Shown here piece after piece: positions 1 to 6,864 of a DNA stretch of 11,152 nt. Source of the DNA: JADKCL01 sp031424495. GTDB taxonomy: Bacteria; Bacteroidota; Bacteroidia; J057; JADKCL01. The stretch is from assembly GCA_031424495.1 (NCBI GenBank), contig JANPHP010000117.1, positions 1 through 11,152 of the forward strand. Direction: 5' to 3'. The notes under the pieces are model-generated. The model did not search any database. It saw only the letters and a program-made list of their open reading frames with translations, and was not told the origin of the DNA. Made by a program: the position numbers and the translations under genes. How positions within the stretch are numbered: position 1 is the first letter of the stretch; the number at the start of each line of letters is the position of its first letter.

Positions 1-133
1 GCCGGGCGTGCCTACGAGACCAAATGCCTTACATACCCGCCGCAACATTGATTTTTGCAAGCATGGCAACAATATTCATCCAGAACTGAGGGCTATGTTC
101 GCCAGAACCTCGCCTCCATTCCCCCCAAAACCA

Positions 134-168
134 TCGGCCCCATCCTGCATTGCGCAAGATGGGGCCGA
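134..168 (-). terminator. Hairpin terminator of the PKD/T9SS gene
   Basis: A perfect 11-bp inverted repeat (TCGGCCCCATC at 134-144, GATGGGGCCGA at 158-168) encloses a 13-nt loop that can itself form a 3-bp inner stem. It lies about 25 nt beyond the stop codon of the minus-strand PKD gene. Read on the minus strand, the stem is followed by TGGTTTTGGGG, a short T-tract, and on the plus strand by ATGATTTTA, so it could act in either direction. The stem is strong but the T-tracts are short, so rho-independent function is inferred. Confidence 0.6.
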
Positions 169-193
169 ATGATTTTACAACAGACTAGCTAGT

Positions 194-2056
194 TTATTGC
201 ACGATCAACCGCAGCGTTGCGAGCGAGGTTTGATTGGTGCGCACGAAGTACATGCCGGGCGCGACGGTCTCAGGAAGTTTGAAGCTGCCTTTGCCAGCGA
301 TGACATCGTAGCCTTGCACTTGACGTCCAGTGGCATCCATCAGCGTCAGAGCAACGTTGCCGAGGCCTGATGGTAGCTCGTACTGCACGCTGCTGCCGGC
401 TGCAAGCACCGTTGGATAGATTTTCCAAGAGGTAAATCCGTCGATATTGGCCGCTTTTTGAGGCAAGCAATAATCAATGCGCGAAAACAAACCTGCTCCG
501 CCATCGTCATCACTTGCTACCAAGGTATTCGTAGCGGTTTCGTACAGCTCCAATACCGTGTTGGTGCTAGAACCTGCAAATGGCAATGTCTCGATTTGCA
601 GACACCTTGGAGCGCCAGCAACACAATTGTACCACAGGTTGTATTTGCCGCTCACACTGGCATCCGCACCGCGCACGACGATGTAGTATTGACCAGCCAA
701 GACGGTGGTGATGTCGCGATCGTTTTGGGAAATGCAGAAATCATTCCATTGAAATCCAGCACACGACGATCCGCCATTGTGGGCTTGTGGAAGGGTATTG
801 TCGGGCTCGTAGCTGTCGGTGGTGCACGATTGGCAGCCAGTGACGACCACTTGCCTGCAATATTGGCGCCTGCAGCTCACTTGACCGTTGGTGCGAACCT
901 CGGTGACGCAAACGGTAAACGTGCCTGAGGATGTATAGGTATGTGTTCCAAATGAGCTGCCAGAGGTCACAACGGCTGACCCATCACCGTAATCAAATTC
1001 CCAATGATCGATCGCACATGGAGATGAGGAGCCAGAAACCCACAATTGCAGCACGCAAGGTGCCCCAAACTGGGTAAACAGCGTTCCAGGAGTGATGGGG
1101 CACACTTCACAAGGGTTGGTACAACCGGTGACCGTGATTTGGCCGCAGTAGGTCCAACGGCATTCCGTATTTCCAGTCCTGCGCACTTCGGTGACACAAA
1201 CTGTATAGGTGCCATTGGCAGTGTAAAAATGTGGCTGCAATCCAAAGGTAGAATTGAAAGTCGTGCCGTCGCCAAAATCATATTCATAATGATCAACTGC
1301 ACAAGTTCCCGACGATGCATTCACGCCTGCTATGACTTGGCAAGGTTGGCCACCGAGGTTGAGCACGAGCTGACCTGGCTGGTATTCACATTCTTTACAG
1401 CCAACGTTGCAACCGATGACTTGAATTGTCTGGCAATAGGTATAGGTGCAGGTATCGTTGCCACTTGCACGTATCTCGGTGACACAGATCGTGTAGGATC
1501 CTGATGTGTTATAGCTGTGCTGCGCAAATGGCGAAGTGGTATTCAGCCCAGTTCCATCACCAAAACTGTAGCGAAACCCAACCAATGGGCAAGCAGAGGA
1601 TGATCCGCTCATCGTGATGCGCGCCAAACAGGGCGTAGGTTGCTGCACAGTCATCGTGCCAGGGGTGATCGTGCATGCACCGCAATTTTCATTGCAATTG
1701 GGTACGGTCACCGTGATGCAATTGGTGACTGAACAAACGCCACTAGGACCGGTCACTGAAAAGGTCACGCAGACGATGTAGACGCCTGGAGAAGTGTAGG
1801 TATGTGACCCAAACGCACCCGTCGTGTTTGGGCTACCATCGCCATAGCTCCAAACCGTGGGGAGATATGGACATCGCGAGCTCGCACCAGAGGCGACAAA
1901 CCCATATTGGCAACGGCCAAGATTCACAATCGACGGGGATGGGGCTGTGAGTTGGCACTCTGCGCAACCATCTGTTTGGGCCTGGCCGAAGGAAAAAAGG
2001 CCCAATGCGCAAATCGCAAACAAGCCTCGCAAGAGCAGTTGTTTAACTAATGTCAT
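194..2056 (-). CDS. Secreted cysteine-rich multi-PKD protein with T9SS C-terminal sorting domain
   Basis: Predicted 620-residue exported protein. The ATG at 2056 starts a clear signal peptide (MTLVKQLLLRG, a hydrophobic core, then FGQAQ); the frame continues upstream only to a TTG at 2104, so I choose the ATG. Numbered from the ATG, four tandem PKD-like modules lie at about 31-121, 122-216, 217-312 and 313-408. Each carries a Y/FGDG core and an H-x-Y-x-x-x-G-x-Y/F-x-V/I-CVT strand, with about eight cysteines including a CxxC at its start; these probably form disulfides outside the cell. Residues about 413-532 resemble a bacterial pre-peptidase C-terminal (PPC) domain (YEPDNT, LELYETATN, SDDDGGAGLFSRIDYC), but with the pieces in unusual order. 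Residues about 544-620 (WKIYPT, LMDATGR, PGMYFVR, end LRLIVQ) match the T9SS sorting domain, so export by T9SS and surface anchoring or release is expected. No catalytic domain is visible; adhesion or matrix binding is a guess. Confidence 0.9.
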   Translation of the reverse strand: MTLVKQLLLRGLFAICALGLFSFGQAQTDGCAECQLTAPSPSIVNLGRCQYGFVASGASSRCPYLPTVWSYGDGSPNTTGAFGSHTYTSPGVYIVCVTFSVTGPSGVCSVTNCITVTVPNCNENCGACTITPGTMTVQQPTPCLARITMSGSSSACPLVGFRYSFGDGTGLNTTSPFAQHSYNTSGSYTICVTEIRASGNDTCTYTYCQTIQVIGCNVGCKECEYQPGQLVLNLGGQPCQVIAGVNASSGTCAVDHYEYDFGDGTTFNSTFGLQPHFYTANGTYTVCVTEVRRTGNTECRWTYCGQITVTGCTNPCEVCPITPGTLFTQFGAPCVLQLWVSGSSSPCAIDHWEFDYGDGSAVVTSGSSFGTHTYTSSGTFTVCVTEVRTNGQVSCRRQYCRQVVVTGCQSCTTDSYEPDNTLPQAHNGGSSCAGFQWNDFCISQNDRDITTVLAGQYYIVVRGADASVSGKYNLWYNCVAGAPRCLQIETLPFAGSSTNTVLELYETATNTLVASDDDGGAGLFSRIDYCLPQKAANIDGFTSWKIYPTVLAAGSSVQYELPSGLGNVALTLMDATGRQVQGYDVIAGKGSFKLPETVAPGMYFVRTNQTSLATLRLIVQ

Positions 2057-2082
2057 AACGTTACTATTTTTTTGCAGAAAAT

Positions 2083-2098
2083 CAGGCAAAATTGCCTG
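2083..2098. promoter_or_regulatory. Dyad symmetry upstream of the PKD gene
   Basis: CAGGCAA (2083-2089) and TTGCCTG (2092-2098) are perfect 7-bp inverted arms separated by two bases, ending 27 nt upstream of the PKD gene's ATG. The site could be an operator or a small 5'-UTR hairpin. A two-base loop is too tight for a full hairpin, so a protein-binding dyad is slightly more likely. Function is inferred from symmetry and position only. Confidence 0.3.
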
Positions 2099-2100
2099 TC

Positions 2101-2133
2101 GCAACTTATCTCCATTTAGTCACAATAATCAAA
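2101..2133 (-). promoter_or_regulatory. Candidate Bacteroidota promoter of the PKD gene
   Basis: On the minus strand, TTTG (complement of 2130-2133) is followed after 21 nt by TAAGTTGC (complement of 2101-2108), resembling the Bacteroidota -33 TTTG / -7 TAnnTTTG pattern. The -7 box matches imperfectly because one T of TTTG is missing. Transcription would start near 2094 at the dyad, leaving a leader of about 40 nt. This is a weak call. Confidence 0.3.
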
Positions 2134-2525
2134 ACAATCCAACAACACATCTATCATCAGCCAACATATAGTTATTTGCACCCAATTATAAGGCGCCCAG
2201 AAGCACCAAGTGCAATAACGTGCCCTTTTCGATGCCGAATAAAATTTCGCCATTTCAACACTACTGCCTACCAGCCACAACTATATTCCGCAAAAAATCA
2301 AATGTTCGTATAAACTTACAGCGTGGAAAGTTCGTCACCAACGTTTGACCGCCGCCCCAGCGGGCAGCACGATGGACAAGGAAAAATTTCCAAATCACAG
2401 GCAGATGCTGGGTCCATGCAGCGCGGGGCCTATGCGAATCCGACAAATTTCTGTACCTTGGCTCTTGCAGTTTCCGGTTGCGAGCCTGCCATTTGCGCGA
2501 AACACTTTCATCAAATTTTGCCACC

Positions 2526-3068
2526 ATGCAATTAACAGGTCAAGAAAATATCGCCGCGCGCAAAGTGAGGCACTTTGCAGTGTATAAGTCCGCCAAGCTC
2601 ATCTTCAAGGCCGAGGCCAAGCCCGGCCTGCTACAATCGGTCGGCCAAACCGGAACAGGCCCCAAGCACGCTTGGATCAACACACTCGCTTTTCGCAGCA
2701 GCGGCGAGCAAGAGTGGCTCGCACTCTTGCGGCAGGCCAAAAATTTTGATGGCTTCCTCAAATTGCTCATCGCCAATGGCTATGACCTCTTTTCTGTGGA
2801 CAAAGTGGCTGCCCCGCTCGCCATCGCCGAGGGCCACCGCATCGTCGAGGGCGATGTCGCTGTAGGTGTAATTTGGAGCCACGCTGGGCAATGTAGCACA
2901 TTGCAAGCGCAGCCCGAGGTCGGCAAGCTCAGCAACACGGTCGCGTCGATGGTCGTGTACGACACCCAAAAAGGCAGCAGCCTCGGGCAGGTCTACGAGC
3001 GCGCACGCAGCTACGAAGCGCTGCTCGAAGCCATCAAAAGTACACGCATGAAGGCGACTCCGCTGTGA
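2526..3068 (+). CDS. Hypothetical soluble protein, 180 aa
   Basis: I do not recognise this protein. The chosen start is the ATG at 2526 (MQLTGQENIAARKVRHF); the frame extends upstream only to a TTG at 2478. The product lacks a signal peptide or membrane segment and looks cytoplasmic. It has a basic N-terminal third (HFAVYKSAKLIFKAEAKPG), a central helical stretch (EWLALLRQAKNFDGFLKLLI), and a C-terminal half mixing strands (GDVAVGVIW, TVASMVVYD) with a helical tail (VYERARSYEALLEAIKS). Coding is supported by the long uninterrupted frame and a composition like that of its neighbours. It stands alone: the next gene begins 135 nt later with its own promoter candidate. Confidence 0.75.
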   Translation: MQLTGQENIAARKVRHFAVYKSAKLIFKAEAKPGLLQSVGQTGTGPKHAWINTLAFRSSGEQEWLALLRQAKNFDGFLKLLIANGYDLFSVDKVAAPLAIAEGHRIVEGDVAVGVIWSHAGQCSTLQAQPEVGKLSNTVASMVVYDTQKGSSLGQVYERARSYEALLEAIKSTRMKATPL

Positions 3069-3155
3069 GCGCTGTGCCTAGGTACGATTCACGGCCTCGG
3101 TGAGCACGTAAGAAATCAGCCATTCGAATTGGCGAACTCGGGAATTAGCGCAAGA

Positions 3156-3187
3156 TTGTGCTACCGATTCACATCATTCTAATTTCG
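3156..3187 (+). promoter_or_regulatory. Candidate Bacteroidota promoter of the beta-barrel gene
   Basis: TTG (3156-3158) is followed after 21 nt by TAATTTCG (3180-3187), one mismatch from the Bacteroidota -7 consensus TAnnTTTG. Transcription would start about 10 nt before the ATG at 3204, giving a very short leader. Spacing and match are reasonable, but this is a pattern match only. Confidence 0.42.
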
Positions 3188-3203
3188 AAACTCACAACGT
3201 GCG

Positions 3204-3839
3204 ATGATTTCACCCAAAAACTTTGTGCTTGCCTTGTTAATTTTTGCTTCTGCGACTGTTTATGGCCAATCGCGCACCTACAAGAATCAAATTGCTGTCG
3301 GTTTTGGGCAGGGCGCCTACAACGGCGACCTCGGCAACTCCTGGTTCAAGCCAAGGGAGGAGTTTTATGGCTTCTTGAGCTTGAACTACAGCCGCTACGC
3401 GGGCAAGTCATTTGACGCCATGCTCACGCTCACTTCGGGTGACTATGGCCACTGCCGCGACGAAATGGATCCACTGTATTGGTCAGACGGTCGGCCGGTG
3501 CTGAACATGCTGTCTCGGCTCACTTCCGGAGTGATCGCATTGCGCTATAAATTTGCGAATGGGTATTTGCTCCACGAGGACGCTCGTTTTGCACCCTATG
3601 TCTACGCAGGCATTGGATTCAACAATGCCCGCAACAACTGGCGATCGACCCGTGTGAATGTGGGCAACTATGCCTCGCTCAATGCCGGTGCCGGCCTGCG
3701 CTACAATTTTTTGAAGCGTTACAATGTAGGATACAATCTCGGATTCAACGAGTTGCTCAGCGACGAGATCGATTTCAGGTCCGATGGCGGCAACGACATG
3801 CAAATGCAACAAAGCCTCAGTGTCGGCATCAGTTTCTAA
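3204..3839 (+). CDS. Outer-membrane beta-barrel family protein, 211 aa
   Basis: Predicted small outer-membrane protein. Residues 1-22 form a signal peptide (MISPKNFVLALLIF, then ATVYGQS), which supports the ATG at 3204. The mature part alternates polar and hydrophobic residues typical of transmembrane strands: QIAVGFGQGAYNGDLG (29-44), FYGFLSLNYSRY (54-65), GVIALRYKF (109-117), PYVYAGIGFN (131-140), YASLNAGAGLRYNF (156-169), YNVGYNLGFNELL (173-185). It ends in SLSVGISF, a terminal phenylalanine strand fitting the signal read by the BAM assembly machinery. Its size suits an eight-stranded barrel like those in many Bacteroidota OmpA-like or porin-like proteins, but no OmpA peptidoglycan-binding domain follows. 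The ligand or role cannot be read. The next gene starts 16 nt after the stop, suggesting co-transcription. Confidence 0.82.
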   Translation: MISPKNFVLALLIFASATVYGQSRTYKNQIAVGFGQGAYNGDLGNSWFKPREEFYGFLSLNYSRYAGKSFDAMLTLTSGDYGHCRDEMDPLYWSDGRPVLNMLSRLTSGVIALRYKFANGYLLHEDARFAPYVYAGIGFNNARNNWRSTRVNVGNYASLNAGAGLRYNFLKRYNVGYNLGFNELLSDEIDFRSDGGNDMQMQQSLSVGISF

Positions 3840-3855
3840 TTTTTGCTCAACTCCC

Positions 3856-4230
3856 ATGGATGTCCTTCAACGAATCCAGCAAGATCAAGAATACCTCGGG
3901 CCATTGCTTTGCTTGGTGGATTGGGTCGCAGGCGGCAATTTTGACGGATATGTTTACCAGCAGCGATTGCGGTTTTTGGGTGACGGGCAGACCGTCACAC
4001 TGACCACAACCATCGTCGATGACAGCCGCTACGATGGCAACAGGACGGGCTCGTCGGTGAATGGCCGCTATCTCGCAGGCGACCATGGCACGATCCTTTG
4101 CAATTTTGATGGATTGTCGATGCGGGGTGTGGTGCTCGGCAAGGCCAATGAGTTGCTCGTCTTTACAAGCACGCTCGCGGGCAAGCCGACCGGCAATAGC
4201 ACATGTTTTCGGCTGGAGGCAGCGACCTAA
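3856..4230 (+). CDS. Hypothetical small beta-rich protein, 124 aa
   Basis: I do not recognise this protein. The ATG at 3856 (MDVLQRIQQDQEYLGPLLCLVDW) is preferred; upstream extension of the frame would overlap the end of the beta-barrel gene. After a short N-terminal helix the sequence looks like successive beta strands (FDGYVYQQRLRFL, QTVTLTTTIVDD, GTILCNF, MRGVVLGKANELLVFTS), reminiscent of a small barrel or sandwich, but no family motif is seen. There is no signal peptide, so it is probably cytoplasmic. It follows the beta-barrel gene by 16 nt and is probably in the same transcript, although the two products seem to act in different compartments. Confidence 0.65.
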   Translation: MDVLQRIQQDQEYLGPLLCLVDWVAGGNFDGYVYQQRLRFLGDGQTVTLTTTIVDDSRYDGNRTGSSVNGRYLAGDHGTILCNFDGLSMRGVVLGKANELLVFTSTLAGKPTGNSTCFRLEAAT

Positions 4231-4259
4231 TGGACGGCCATCGCCATGCGATATTCGTC

Positions 4260-4306
4260 GACAGGTGACTCCTAGGCCGAAAAGCAGCCTGTCACCGATC
4301 TTTTTT
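4260..4306 (+). terminator. Possible terminator after the beta-barrel operon
   Basis: Two overlapping, mutually exclusive 6-bp stems are possible: GACAGG (4260-4265) with CCTGTC (4288-4293), or GGTGAC (4264-4269) with GTCACC (4291-4296). A run of six T (4301-4306) follows. The position, 30 nt past the stop at 4230 and before the next gene, fits transcription termination, but the stems are short and the loops long. Confidence 0.4.
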
Positions 4307-4388
4307 GGGTCTTAGCCGAATATTGCCGATTTTTGGGCTTTGTAATCGCGCATATCTCTCAGTGAACACAGTGGTCAAGGCTCAAAAT

Positions 4389-5291
4389 ATGTATTCATCA
4401 CGGCGACGACTCATGTCGCTGATCAGAGGCATCAATATCAAAGGCTCCGGAAAGATTTCCTACGCCCTCGCCAAATCCTTGATGCCACTGCCCAAGGGGC
4501 CTACGACGATCCTCACGAATTACAACTTTGCGATCAAGGTCGATCCCGCCAAAGACAATGGCGTCGAGCGTGCGCTCTTTTACTTTGGCACTTATGAAAA
4601 GGGCACGCTCGGCGTGATGGCCGAGCTGCTCAAGCCCGGCAACCGTTTTGTAGACATCGGCGCCAATATCGGCCTCATGTCCATGTTTGCGTCCTACTGC
4701 GTCGGGCCGCAAGGCCACGTGACTTCCTTTGAGCCCAACCCTGTGACACGCGCCATCTTGCAGGAAAATATCGCGATGAATGGCATCCAAAACATCCAAG
4801 TGGAGGCCATGGCGATCAGCGCCGAGCGTAAATCGAGCAAGATCTATGACCGCTGGGATGTGAATCGCGGCGGGGCATCGCTCATCAAACCCAATTTTGA
4901 GACCGACAGCTACGACATCGAGGAGATCAGCCTTACTGAATATTTCCCCGCCAACACCCACATCGACCTCATCAAAATCGACGTGGAGGGCTACGAATTG
5001 GAGGCGCTCAAAGGCGCAGCCGGCATTTTGCAGCAGCCCGATGCACCCATGCTCATCGTCGAGTGCTCGCTGCACCGCGTGAATACATTTGGCGAGACGG
5101 CCCACCCGCTCATGGACTACATCCAGCAGATCCAAGCCTACCGCATCTTCAAGTCGGTGAAAGGCAAGGACAGAATCTCCAAGCTCGTCGAGGTGAAGGT
5201 CACGGCCGACCTGCCGGACCACGACAACATCTATTGCTTCACAGCGCAGCATTTGGCGAAGCTGACGACCGCCTTGTTTGTGCAAGCTTGA
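4389..5291 (+). CDS. FkbM family SAM-dependent methyltransferase, 300 aa
   Basis: Class I SAM-dependent methyltransferase of the FkbM type (Methyltransf_21), a family that typically O-methylates hydroxyl groups of polyketides, sugars or glycans. From the ATG at 4389, the SAM-binding glycine motif is FVDIGANIG (87-95), followed by the acidic post-motif FEPNP (114-118). The family hallmark LIKIDVEGYELEALKG (194-209) and a strand MLIVECS (221-227) follow. The full domain runs from about 60 to 285, a normal length. The frame continues upstream to a TTG at 4305, but those residues are unlike a conserved N terminus; the ATG at 4413 is an alternative start. No glycosyltransferase or polyketide gene lies nearby, so the substrate is unknown; cell-surface glycan modification is a common role for such genes and is only inferred here. 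A palindromic repeat element follows the gene. Confidence 0.9.
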   Translation: MYSSRRRLMSLIRGINIKGSGKISYALAKSLMPLPKGPTTILTNYNFAIKVDPAKDNGVERALFYFGTYEKGTLGVMAELLKPGNRFVDIGANIGLMSMFASYCVGPQGHVTSFEPNPVTRAILQENIAMNGIQNIQVEAMAISAERKSSKIYDRWDVNRGGASLIKPNFETDSYDIEEISLTEYFPANTHIDLIKIDVEGYELEALKGAAGILQQPDAPMLIVECSLHRVNTFGETAHPLMDYIQQIQAYRIFKSVKGKDRISKLVEVKVTADLPDHDNIYCFTAQHLAKLTTALFVQA

Positions 5292-5376
5292 AATTGAATG
5301 CATCCACGTTCCGGTCGCTAGTGCAACACGTTCTAAATTACGGGCCTATTGCGATGAATACGTGTTTCGCGATGTG

Positions 5377-5540
5377 CGACCCCGCTGGGGTCGAATCATG
5401 GTGCGGTTTGGGTTTCTATAAAGGTTTGACCCCTCTGGGGTCCTGTTTCCACTGCCGTTGGGTTGTGATAGGACCCCAGAGGGGTCTCACCTTTATAGAA
5501 TTTAGCCCCCCCCCCAACCAACCCGACCCCAGCGGGGTCG
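5377..5540. repeat. Nested palindromic repeat element (REP/MITE-like), 164 bp
   Basis: The element is a long imperfect inverted repeat whose arms each contain two short palindromes. Left arm: CGACCCCGCTGGGGTCG (5377-5393), 20 nt, TTCTATAAAGG (5414-5424), 3 nt, GACCCCTCTGGGGTCCT (5428-5444). The centre is 25 nt (5445-5469). The right arm mirrors it exactly at the conserved blocks: AGGACCCCAGAGGGGTC (5470-5486), 3 nt, CCTTTATAGAA (5490-5500), 23 nt including a run of ten C (5506-5515), CGACCCCAGCGGGGTCG (5524-5540). CTATTGC (5346-5352) and GCAATAG (5584-5590) could be outer terminal repeats, but no target duplication is obvious. It can form one long hairpin or four small ones and may also stop transcription. 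It lies entirely between genes. Confidence 0.85.
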
Positions 5541-5621
5541 AACATAACACCAATTATTATCGTACAGGTTTTTCGTGAATGATGCAATAGTGCTTTCACG
5601 GCGAAATCTGAGATACCCACG

Positions 5622-6185
5622 ATGTCCAGTACTTACATTCATCTATTTCCCAAAAATCCATTGCTGCCTCTCCCCGACCGCGACGCGGTGATCGAGGGGC
5701 TGAAGCAAGCTGGATTTCTTGCTCCCGAGACGATTGCGCATACACATGCGGTCACGGGCGAAGCATCGGTCTTTTGGCGGCCTGGTCCCGATTACATGAA
5801 ATATTTGGATTTGGATGCTGGATATGGGGATGTAAATCAAGCTATTGCAGGAGAAATCATCACCTATGATCAAAAGGATGAACTTGGCGTTCAAGCAAAC
5901 CCATCAGGCGAATTTTTCATTTGCAATCCGGTCACGAGCTCCATCATGGACGAAGAGGATTGGCCGGATGAGTTGGGCCAATTCATGGACGACCATACCC
6001 ATCAATGGATCGATCCCAGCGACCAAAAGGGATATTATTTCTACGAATTGGAATGCGCGGACATCGGCATCTCCAAGTATTTCATCACGCTAGAAGAGGG
6101 CATCGGCGACCCCAACGACAAGCTCATGGGCCTCTTGGAAACGTTGACAGGCCAGCCCCATCGGTGGATCCGCACGCGGATTTAG
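5622..6185 (+). CDS. Hypothetical acidic protein, 187 aa
   Basis: I do not recognise this protein. The ATG at 5622 opens the frame (MSSTYIHLFPKNPLLPLPDR). There is no signal peptide or membrane segment. It is acidic, with clusters such as MDEEDWPDELGQFMDD (109-124), and rich in aromatics (YMKYLDLDAGYGD, GYYFYELE, KYFITLEEG). The composition and size resemble those of many small cytoplasmic Bacteroidota proteins, including immunity-like proteins, but no motif proves that. It begins 81 nt after the palindromic element, and the next gene begins 107 nt after its stop, so it is probably its own unit. Confidence 0.72.
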   Translation: MSSTYIHLFPKNPLLPLPDRDAVIEGLKQAGFLAPETIAHTHAVTGEASVFWRPGPDYMKYLDLDAGYGDVNQAIAGEIITYDQKDELGVQANPSGEFFICNPVTSSIMDEEDWPDELGQFMDDHTHQWIDPSDQKGYYFYELECADIGISKYFITLEEGIGDPNDKLMGLLETLTGQPHRWIRTRI

Positions 6186-6292
6186 GCCTTGAAGCAGCCT
6201 GATGCGTACCAATGATCGCTAAAATTTTACCACATGGGTATTGCAACCTAGGCCGGAACGTGCGAAATTCGACTATTCAAATCCTGCAAGCA

Positions 6293-6769
6293 ATGAGAAC
6301 ACTTACTACAAAAGTCTTCGTCATCTTGTTTTTAGTTGTAGCAACCATCGGCTGCACGTCTCCCTCCAAGGGTAAGGAGGCCACGGCCGTGAGCGACAGT
6401 TGCGCCCTCGCGGTCAAGTTTCCGCCAGCGGTGGCGCTGACGATGCAAGGTTACAGTGGCACGCTCAACAATTACTTTGGCGGCGACAGTACCAAGCTTG
6501 ATTTCCAGCACGTCTATGAAAACGGCCAAGCCGTGATGAGTCGCTTCTATTTTGAGAATGGGCAGTTGCAGGAGGAATGCAGCTACAAATGCCAAGCCCT
6601 GCACGGCCCGCGCAAGCTCTATTTCGAAAACGGCCAATTGCTGCAACTGATCCCCTTCAGATATGGCCGCCGCATCGGCGTCGGCGAGAAATATGACAGC
6701 ACAGGCCACCTGATCCAACGTGTGCATTTTCGCAACGACTCGCTGATCGGTGAGGTCGAGAATTTTTGA
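6293..6769 (+). CDS. Putative lipoprotein with MORN_2 (YwqK-type) repeats, 158 aa
   Basis: The ATG at 6293 starts a lipoprotein-like signal (MRTLTTKVFVILFLVVATIGC), with Cys21 as the likely lipidated residue; the -3 position is T rather than the usual L, so the lipobox is imperfect. The frame extends upstream to 6212 but that would put residues before a complete signal. The mature part carries MORN_2-type repeats, the pattern behind the label 'YwqK family antitoxin': YENGQAVMSRFYFENGQLQEE (75-95), LYFENGQLLQLIPF (109-122), KYDSTGHLIQRVHFRND (133-149). The family label does not prove antitoxin function, and no toxin gene is adjacent. Lipidation would place it at the cell envelope. A second MORN_2-like gene follows after 95 nt. 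Confidence 0.75.
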   Translation: MRTLTTKVFVILFLVVATIGCTSPSKGKEATAVSDSCALAVKFPPAVALTMQGYSGTLNNYFGGDSTKLDFQHVYENGQAVMSRFYFENGQLQEECSYKCQALHGPRKLYFENGQLLQLIPFRYGRRIGVGEKYDSTGHLIQRVHFRNDSLIGEVENF

Positions 6770-6864
6770 GGGTGGTTTGGTGCAGTGCCGATTACCAGCA
6801 ATACCCCCACCCTTTAGCCGGCAAATTCCTTAACTTGTCGGCCATTTACGCAAAGATCAAGGCC

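Larger units (their letters stand above)
2057..2525. other. Gene-free intergenic region of about 470 bp
   Basis: This region separates the divergent PKD gene and the plus-strand gene at 2526. Its left half is AT-rich and its right half GC-richer. Short frames cross it on both strands (for example minus 2527-2261), but none gives a recognisable protein. Near the PKD gene it holds a dyad and a weak promoter candidate. Near the plus-strand gene, TACCTTGG (2454-2461) resembles a Bacteroidota -7 box without a convincing -33 partner. I see nothing else that can be named; a small RNA cannot be excluded. Confidence 0.5.

Noticed and set aside
1..172. Open frames at the left edge (frame 2 open to 172, frame 1 open to 51)
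   Set aside because: They could be the tail of an upstream gene, but they are too short to judge; the frame-2 tail runs through the terminator hairpin and is proline-rich without motif.
458..1504. Plus-strand frames opposite the PKD gene (458-928, 1046-1504)
   Set aside because: They lie wholly antisense to repeated PKD modules with conserved protein motifs and encode no recognisable domain.
2261..2527. Minus-strand frame of 88 codons in the intergenic region
   Set aside because: It has no motif, an arginine- and tryptophan-rich random-looking composition, and its start overlaps the ATG of the gene at 2526.
4398..5303. Minus-strand open frame of about 300 codons opposite the methyltransferase gene
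   Set aside because: The plus frame has clear FkbM motifs; the antisense protein is rich in H, D, V and R with no family features, as expected of a shadow frame.
5396..5620. Small frames running through the palindromic element on both strands
   Set aside because: Their sequence (for example FDPAGV, DPSGVEH) is just translation of the GACCCC..GGGGTC palindromes, a common source of false gene calls.
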